Assembly: GCA_021799355.1 (NCBI GenBank)
Contig: JAJZAQ010000008.1
Coordinates: 1-64,000 of the forward strand
Direction of reading: 5' to 3'
Origin: Pseudomonadota bacterium
Lineage (GTDB): Bacteria > Pseudomonadota > Gammaproteobacteria > Burkholderiales > Burkholderiaceae_C
DNA length: 64,000 nucleotides
Each line of letters starts with the position of its first letter. Within the stretch, counting starts at the first letter, position 1. This document shows, one piece after another, positions 58,953 through 64,000 of this stretch. The translations under genes and the position numbers were made by a program. The notes beneath the pieces were generated by a model. That model did not search any database, was not told the origin of the DNA, and saw only the letters and a list, made by a program, of their open reading frames with translations.

Positions 58953-60155
58953 TCAGGCAGACGCCCAACGCTGTCGAGATTGCAGCAGCACCGTGCCCAG
59001 CAGGCGCAGATACACCTGCACCGTCTTGGCCTGCACCGCAATCAGCGGGGTCATGAGCGCAAAGTACATCCATGATCCGGCGCTGACGAGCTTGGGCATG
59101 ACCAGACCGAAAGCAAGAAAAAACATGCCGAAAACGAAAAACGCCACGCCCGGGCAAATCACGGCAAACGACCCGGCATTGCTTTTCGCCCCGCCGACAT
59201 AGTCGGTAAAGTAATTCAGCTGCCGCATGACCGCGTAGCCAATCAGCCCGAACAGCACCTGCAGCGACAGCACCACCGTGGTGAATAGCAGCAAATCGGT
59301 CGGATGCCGCGGGTTGCCGAAGCTGTGCGACAGGCCCATCGACCAGCGGATCCAGGTGATGCCGAGCAGCGTCAGAATGGGGATGAGGATCCACAGGCTG
59401 CCCGCAGCGGCCGGGGCGATGCCGTGGCGCAAGATGGCATCGAACCCGAGCACGATTTTGACCAGCAGCAGCAACACCGCGGCGCTGGCAAAAAAGATCG
59501 ACAGCACCATGGCGATGGCGTTGACCTCGCGGTGATGGCTCATCGCCCCGGGCGCGGCCAGGCCCACGGCCACCATGGCCAGGGCGAAAATCGACACCAT
59601 CGGCGCCAGCGAGTTGTTTTCGGCAAAATCGAATTGGGCGTGGACGAACAGCCGCGTGAAGTATCTGCCGAGAATGCGCAGCGCGTAAATGCCCACGGCG
59701 AGAAACGCGGCGATCGCTCCAGGGAACAGCCATTCGACCACGGACCACAGATTCGGCACGAACACCGCACCGAGGACGAAGGCCACGTTGATGCTCATGG
59801 CCAGCGTCAGCGGGACGGACATCAGGCCGATTTCGGCGTTGGACGACAGCAGCGTCTGGTACGCCGCCGTTTGCCGGAACAGCCTGAATTCGCGCAGATT
59901 CCACGCCAGCAGCCAGAAATGCAGCGCGGCAAAGCCGGCGATGGCCAGCAGGTCCAGCGCCAGCAGCGCGGCGACCACGCCGTTGTCGGCCGCGGTGATC
60001 GCCGGCCAGAGATGGTTGAACGTGACCATCGGCGTGTCCGGGTGCGGCAACAAAAACATGGGATAGAGAAAAAACGACACCGCCAATCCCCCCGCGCCGA
60101 GCGCGGCGAGGAAATACATCGGCGAATAGCGTTCCCGAAGGTTGCTGACCAGCAT
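58953..60155 (-). CDS. Multi-pass membrane protein, TsoY/TDT-like
   Basis: Encodes 400 residues with about ten hydrophobic helices and few charged residues. Motifs such as SPMYFLAALGAGGLAVSFFLY, HPDTPMVTF, FDFAENNSLAPMVSIF and the His pair in AMSHHREVNA recall TsoY-type proteins predicted in sulfur metabolism, and the TDT transporter fold. That assignment is from memory of the pattern and is tentative. The ATG at 60155 has AGGAG eight bases upstream. It stands alone, convergent with the amidase gene. Confidence 0.6.
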   Translation of the reverse strand: MLVSNLRERYSPMYFLAALGAGGLAVSFFLYPMFLLPHPDTPMVTFNHLWPAITAADNGVVAALLALDLLAIAGFAALHFWLLAWNLREFRLFRQTAAYQTLLSSNAEIGLMSVPLTLAMSINVAFVLGAVFVPNLWSVVEWLFPGAIAAFLAVGIYALRILGRYFTRLFVHAQFDFAENNSLAPMVSIFALAMVAVGLAAPGAMSHHREVNAIAMVLSIFFASAAVLLLLVKIVLGFDAILRHGIAPAAAGSLWILIPILTLLGITWIRWSMGLSHSFGNPRHPTDLLLFTTVVLSLQVLFGLIGYAVMRQLNYFTDYVGGAKSNAGSFAVICPGVAFFVFGMFFLAFGLVMPKLVSAGSWMYFALMTPLIAVQAKTVQVYLRLLGTVLLQSRQRWASA

Positions 60156-60352
60156 CAGAGCGCTCCTGAAAAAACACCCACCCGACCGGCCTAAGGGCTG
60201 GCCGGATTGCATTTGGTTACAAATGGAGCGTGCAGTCTAGGCAGCCTGCCCCGCAACTTATTGATAAACCGCAATATCTCCAAGGCGCGAAGGGCCTGTG
60301 CGGTCAATTCTCCGACGTTTCCTCGATAGCTGAGTGACTTTTGTCACGCTTC

Positions 60353-60925
60353 TCACGGCTTGGGCCCGTGCGCATCGGGCGGAAAAAACACCTCGCTCAC
60401 CCACAAGGGCTGGCCGCCGAAAACGAATGCCGAACGCCGCGCCCAGGGGGATGCGCCGCCCTGTGGCCGCACCGCGGCGGCAAGCCGGCGCAACGGCAGC
60501 CCCGGGCGCAGACGTTTGACACGCAGCGCCGTGCGCTGCGTCTGTGCGCGGGTGAACACGGCGTCGCCCACGGGTCTGCTTCCCAGGTGCCGTAACAGAC
60601 GCCACGGCCCGCGCAGCGCCTGCAGCGCGCACACGCTGTGGCCGAGAACCCGCGGCACGTCATCGGCCACCAGCAGCACGTCGCGGCGCCAGACCTTGCG
60701 CCCGTGCGGCAAACCAAGCAGACGGTATTCGTCGCGCAGCGCGCGGCCCACGCCCTGACGCAGCAGCCGGAGTTCGAAGCGGCTGCTGCCGGCGCGCAAG
60801 CGCCGCGTCAGCGATCCGGCGTCGGTCAGCCAGCTCTGCAGCCCGCTGCGCCGGGCGCAAGGCAACGCCGGCAGCCAGGTTTCTCTGGCCGGCGCAGGCA
60901 GGCGGCGGATGCGATGGAGAGTCAT
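60353..60925 (-). CDS. ubiC: Chorismate lyase
   Basis: Encodes 190 residues. The family blocks are VWRRDVLLVADDVPRVLGHSV and the C-terminal ARRSAFVFGGQPLWVSEVFFP, with the substrate-binding R and catalytic E. It converts chorismate to 4-hydroxybenzoate for ubiquinone. ATG 60925 is the best start; an earlier in-frame start at 60970 is possible. No ubiA adjoins it here. Confidence 0.85.
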   Translation of the reverse strand: MTLHRIRRLPAPARETWLPALPCARRSGLQSWLTDAGSLTRRLRAGSSRFELRLLRQGVGRALRDEYRLLGLPHGRKVWRRDVLLVADDVPRVLGHSVCALQALRGPWRLLRHLGSRPVGDAVFTRAQTQRTALRVKRLRPGLPLRRLAAAVRPQGGASPWARRSAFVFGGQPLWVSEVFFPPDAHGPKP

Positions 60926-61016
60926 GCGGGACGGGAGCAAGCCCGCCATTGTCGCTGCATCCCGCGGCACGACCTGCGGGTCATGGCCGGGCGGGGGTGT
61001 GGGCGCTCACACGTTC

Positions 61017-61682
61017 TCAGCCGACATGCTTGGCGAAAAACGCCAGCGCGCGCTCGCGCGCCAGCCGGGCGGCGGCAGCGTCGTAGCTCGGTCGAGCGTC
61101 GCAGTTGAAACCGTGGTCGGCATCGTAGACGTAAAACTCGGCGGTGGGATTGGCCGCGCGCACGGCTTCGCGGTCGGCGGCGGAAATGTGCGCGTCGCGC
61201 AGGCCGTAATGAAACTGCAACGGGCCCTTGGCCGGCTCGCCGACGAGCTGCACATTGCGCCCGCCGTAATAACTCACCGCCGGCAACCCGGCGCGGATCG
61301 CTGCCAGGTAGGCGATGGTGCCGCCCCAGCAGAAGCCGACGACGCCGACCTTGCCGGCCACGGCGGCCGCCTGCGCTGCGGCCAGCACCCCGGCCAGCGC
61401 GCGATCCATGCCGAGCGCGGCAACGAGTTCCAGCCCCTTCTGCACGCCCTGCGCGTCGTAGTTCAGCTCGACCTGCGGTTGCACGCTGTCGAACACCGCC
61501 GGGGCAATGGCCAGATACCCTGCTGCGGCATAGCCATCGGCCACGCTGCGGATGTGCGCGTTGACCCCGAAAATTTCCTGCACGACGACGATGCCGCCGC
61601 GCGGCTTGCCTTGCGGCTCGGCGACATAGGCGCTGATCGTCTGGCCGTCTGCGGTGTGCAACGTCTGGGTGTGATGTGACAT
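61017..61682 (-). CDS. Dienelactone hydrolase family protein
   Basis: Encodes 221 residues with an alpha/beta-hydrolase fold. The Cys-Asp-His triad is C118 (GFCWGG), D163 (GLRDAHIS) and H190 (YDADHGFNCD); E36 (VVVQEIFGVN) is the usual activating glutamate. It hydrolyses a lactone or ester of unknown identity in the cytoplasm. A strong GAAGGAG precedes the ATG at 61682. It lies 86 bases downstream of metR on the same strand. Confidence 0.9.
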   Translation of the reverse strand: MSHHTQTLHTADGQTISAYVAEPQGKPRGGIVVVQEIFGVNAHIRSVADGYAAAGYLAIAPAVFDSVQPQVELNYDAQGVQKGLELVAALGMDRALAGVLAAAQAAAVAGKVGVVGFCWGGTIAYLAAIRAGLPAVSYYGGRNVQLVGEPAKGPLQFHYGLRDAHISAADREAVRAANPTAEFYVYDADHGFNCDARPSYDAAAARLARERALAFFAKHVG

Positions 61683-61768
61683 GTCTGCTCCTTCAGGTGA
61701 AAACGCAGACTGCATTGTCCTGCGCCGCCGCGCGTCCTGCCACGACGCGCCCTTTTCGCCTGCCGTGC

Positions 61769-62680
61769 TCACAGCAGTTGCACGCCGTCGAGGCGGCTGG
61801 CGATGCTCTGCCGCGCGATGTCGACGAAGTCGTGCACATACGGCCGCTGGCCGAGCTCGGCCGGCACCGTGGCGTACAGCTCGCTCCATAGGCCGCGCGC
61901 GCCGATGCGCCGCGCCTGCACGTAGCCGCTGTCCACCGCCGGTTTGAGCGCCCAGTTGGGCAGCGCGGCCACGCCACGGCGGCTGGCGACGAGCTGCAGG
62001 ATGGCGATCGTCAGCTCCGCGGTGCGCCGCGGCAGGCGGATCCCGGCAGGGCGCAGCACTTCACGGATCAGATCGATGCGCTCCTCCGGCGCCGGGTAGG
62101 TGATGAGGGTTTGCCCCTGCAGATCGGCAGCGCGCACCGTGCGCCTGGCGCACAACGCATGTCCGGGCGGCAGCGCCAGCAGGATCTCGAAGCGGAACAG
62201 CGGCAGCGACGTCCATTGCCGCCCCGCCGGACGCAGCGCGCCGATGACCATGTCGGCCTTGCCGTCGTCGAGCAGGGTCTGCGGGTCGCGGTGAAACCCG
62301 GACACCAGATCGACCTCGACGTCGGGCCAGCGCTGGCGGAACGCATCCATCACCGGCATGAGCCACTCGAAACAGGTATGGCATTCCAGCACCAGCCGCA
62401 GGCTGCCGCGGGTGTCGCCCTGGATGCGTTGCAGATCGAGCTCGGCAGCACGCTGCGCCTCGCGTATCTGCCGTGCCAGCGCCAGCAGGCGTTCGCCCGC
62501 CGGGGTGAAGCGCAGCCCGCGGGCATCGCGCCGCAGCAACGGCAGGCCGTAATGCCGCTCCAGCGCGCGCAACTGGTGCGATAGCGCCGACGGTGTCAGA
62601 TGCACCGTCTGCGCCGCGGTGTTGATCCGCCCGGTTTCGGCAATGGCCAGTAAAGAACGCAGATGTCGCAGTTCGAGCAT
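61769..62680 (-). CDS. metR: LysR-family regulator MetR
   Basis: Encodes 303 residues. The N-terminal winged helix (about 1-60) includes RINTAAQTVHLTPSALSHQLRALERHYGLPLL. The effector domain has LVLECHTCFEWLMPVMDAFRQRWPDVEVDLV, which is typical of MetR. It activates metE with homocysteine as co-effector. ATG 62680 is preferred over a TTG 9 bases upstream. It is divergent from metE across a 113-base region with a MetR box. Confidence 0.92.
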   Translation of the reverse strand: MLELRHLRSLLAIAETGRINTAAQTVHLTPSALSHQLRALERHYGLPLLRRDARGLRFTPAGERLLALARQIREAQRAAELDLQRIQGDTRGSLRLVLECHTCFEWLMPVMDAFRQRWPDVEVDLVSGFHRDPQTLLDDGKADMVIGALRPAGRQWTSLPLFRFEILLALPPGHALCARRTVRAADLQGQTLITYPAPEERIDLIREVLRPAGIRLPRRTAELTIAILQLVASRRGVAALPNWALKPAVDSGYVQARRIGARGLWSELYATVPAELGQRPYVHDFVDIARQSIASRLDGVQLL

Positions 62681-62692
62681 GTCAGACAAAGT

Positions 62693-62705
62693 TGAATTTC
62701 ATTCA
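62693..62705. promoter_or_regulatory. MetR-binding box between metR and metE
   Basis: TGAATTTCATTCA matches the MetR consensus TGAA-N5-TTCA exactly. It lies 12 bases from the metR start and 88 bases upstream of metE, consistent with autoregulation and metE activation. Confidence 0.72.
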
Positions 62706-62793
62706 TCCTAGCGCGAAAAAACATCGCTTGATTCAATCCGGCGTACATCGCACACTGGCAGGCCCGATTGAGATTGAATCTGCAACGACTGCC

Positions 62794-64000
62794 ATGACCA
62801 TCACCACACACGTCCTCGGTTATCCCCGCATCGGCCCGCAGCGCGAACTCAAATTCGCCCTCGAAAGCTTCTGGCAGGGCAAGAGCGACGCCGCCGCGCT
62901 GCAGGCCACCGCGGCACGGCTGCGCGCGGCCAACTGGCGCGCACAGCGCGACGCCGGGCTGCGCTTTGCCACCGTCGGCGACTTTGCGCTGTACGACCAT
63001 GTGCTCGACACCGCCGCGCTGCTGGGTGCACTGCCGGCGCGTTTCGGCTTCGATGCAGCCACCCTCGGCCTGGAGCAGATGTTCGCGCTGGCCCGCGGCA
63101 ATGCGGCGCAGCCGGCGATGGAAATGACCAAGTGGTTCGACACCAACTACCACTACCTCGTGCCCGAGCTCGACGCCCAGACCCGTTTCGACGGCGGCGC
63201 CCCGTGGCTGTTCGACCGCGTGCGCGAAGCGCAGCAGGCCGGACATACGGCCAAGCCGGTGCTGCTCGGGCCGCTGAGCTTTTTGTGGCTGGCCAAATCG
63301 CACCAGCCGGGGTTCGACCGGTTGAGCCTGGCCGCGCCACTGTCGGCAGCCTACGCCCGGGTGCTGGCGGCGCTGGCCGCCCTCGGCGTGGACTGGGTGC
63401 AGCTCGACGAGCCGGCACTCACCCTCGATCTGCCCGTCGCTTGGCGCGACGCCCTGCCCGCGCTGTACGCCGCGATTGCGGCGCAGCCCGGCGCGCAACG
63501 GCCGCGGCTGCTGCTGACCACGTACTTCGAATCGATCAGCCTGGCCCCGGCGACGGTGGCGACGCTGCCGGTCGACGGCGTGCACCTGGATCTGGTGCGT
63601 GCGCCGCAGCAGTGGGCGCAATGGGCGCACGCGCTGCCGCCGCACTGGGTGCTGTCGGCCGGGGTGATCGACGGGCGCAACGTCTGGCGCAGCGATCTGC
63701 GCGCACTGCTCGATACACTGCAACCGCTGCACGCCGCGCTGGGCGAGCGCCTGTGGCTGGCGCCGTCGTGCTCGCTGCTGCACGTGCCAGTCAGCCTGGC
63801 CGGCGAGGACGGCTCGCGGCTGAACCCGGAAGTGCGCCCCTGGCTGGCGTTTGCCGCGGAAAAGCTCGGCGAGCTGCAGGTGCTGGCCAGCGCGCTCGAC
63901 GGCGGCGAGACGGCGGTGCAGGAGGCGCTGCAGGCCAACGCCGCCGCGTTGCAGTCGCGCCGCGACAACCCGCGCATCACCCTGCCGCAGGTGCGCCGGC
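62794..64000 (+). CDS. metE: Cobalamin-independent methionine synthase, N-terminal part
   Basis: The open frame runs from ATG 62794 to the window edge (about 402 codons of about 760). The start TTHVLGYPRIGPQRELKFALESFW and later MTKWFDTNYHYLVPE, GPLSFLWLAK and DWVQLDEPAL are diagnostic of the N-terminal MetE barrel. It transfers the methyl group of methyltetrahydrofolate polyglutamate to homocysteine. The zinc-binding C-terminal half lies beyond the window. Divergent from metR. Confidence 0.95.
   Translation, partial: MTITTHVLGYPRIGPQRELKFALESFWQGKSDAAALQATAARLRAANWRAQRDAGLRFATVGDFALYDHVLDTAALLGALPARFGFDAATLGLEQMFALARGNAAQPAMEMTKWFDTNYHYLVPELDAQTRFDGGAPWLFDRVREAQQAGHTAKPVLLGPLSFLWLAKSHQPGFDRLSLAAPLSAAYARVLAALAALGVDWVQLDEPALTLDLPVAWRDALPALYAAIAAQPGAQRPRLLLTTYFESISLAPATVATLPVDGVHLDLVRAPQQWAQWAHALPPHWVLSAGVIDGRNVWRSDLRALLDTLQPLHAALGERLWLAPSCSLLHVPVSLAGEDGSRLNPEVRPWLAFAAEKLGELQVLASALDGGETAVQEALQANAAALQSRRDNPRITLPQVRR

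Overview
The window (about 65-70% GC by eye) looks like the chromosome of a sulfur-oxidising betaproteobacterium of the Burkholderiales type. The evidence is the 16S/23S sequence, the 16S-tRNA-Ile-tRNA-Ala-23S order, the rsmB-DUF4390-ntrY-short ntrX run, and two separate sets of periplasmic sulfur-oxidation genes. The genus cannot be fixed by eye; a Thiomonas- or Thiobacter-like organism would fit.

Layout: (1) 1-3000, an rRNA operon on the minus strand with tandem near-identical promoters. (2) 3.1-9.6 kb, an orphan LuxR-type response regulator, then phoH-ybeY-lnt (RNA maturation and lipoprotein acylation), a DUF2784 membrane protein, a TlpA-like thioredoxin and an MFS transporter. (3) 9.7-16.3 kb, sulfur oxidation: tsdBA (thiosulfate dehydrogenase and its dihaem partner) with a palindrome upstream, proA, then fccAB (flavocytochrome c sulfide dehydrogenase) bracketed by two exported DsrE-like proteins. 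(4) 16.4-21.6 kb, rsmB, a DUF4390 protein, ntrY, an ntrX-like regulator lacking the AAA+ domain, and tRNA-Phe.

(5) 21,699-57,292 is a complete-looking Mu-like transposable prophage of about 35.6 kb. Its termini are defined by inverted ends starting TGT and by a perfect 5-bp target duplication (GTGTC) on both sides. It runs right to left: repressor (plus strand) / Ner, MuA, MuB, small early genes, HU, GemA, Mor, Rha, two cargo (moron-like) genes, a lysis cassette (SAR endolysin, two small membrane proteins, Rz with embedded Rz1), Mu-type packaging and head genes (gp25-gp37 equivalents), then a siphovirus-type tail (tube, tape measure, hub proteins). The mosaic resembles the B3/D3112 group more than Mu itself. 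One tail gene appears frameshifted.

(6) 57.3-64 kb is host again: an amidase, a TsoY/TDT-like multi-pass membrane protein, ubiC, a dienelactone hydrolase, and divergent metR/metE with a MetR box; metE runs off the end.

Points worth most attention are the exactly mapped prophage ends, a repressor operator array that extends into the repressor gene, a 97-bp duplication flanking a zinc-ribbon cargo gene, a multi-hairpin element upstream of rha, a 14-residue aromatic repeat in a tail protein, paired homologous terminators at module borders, and the fccAB/DsrE-like cluster.
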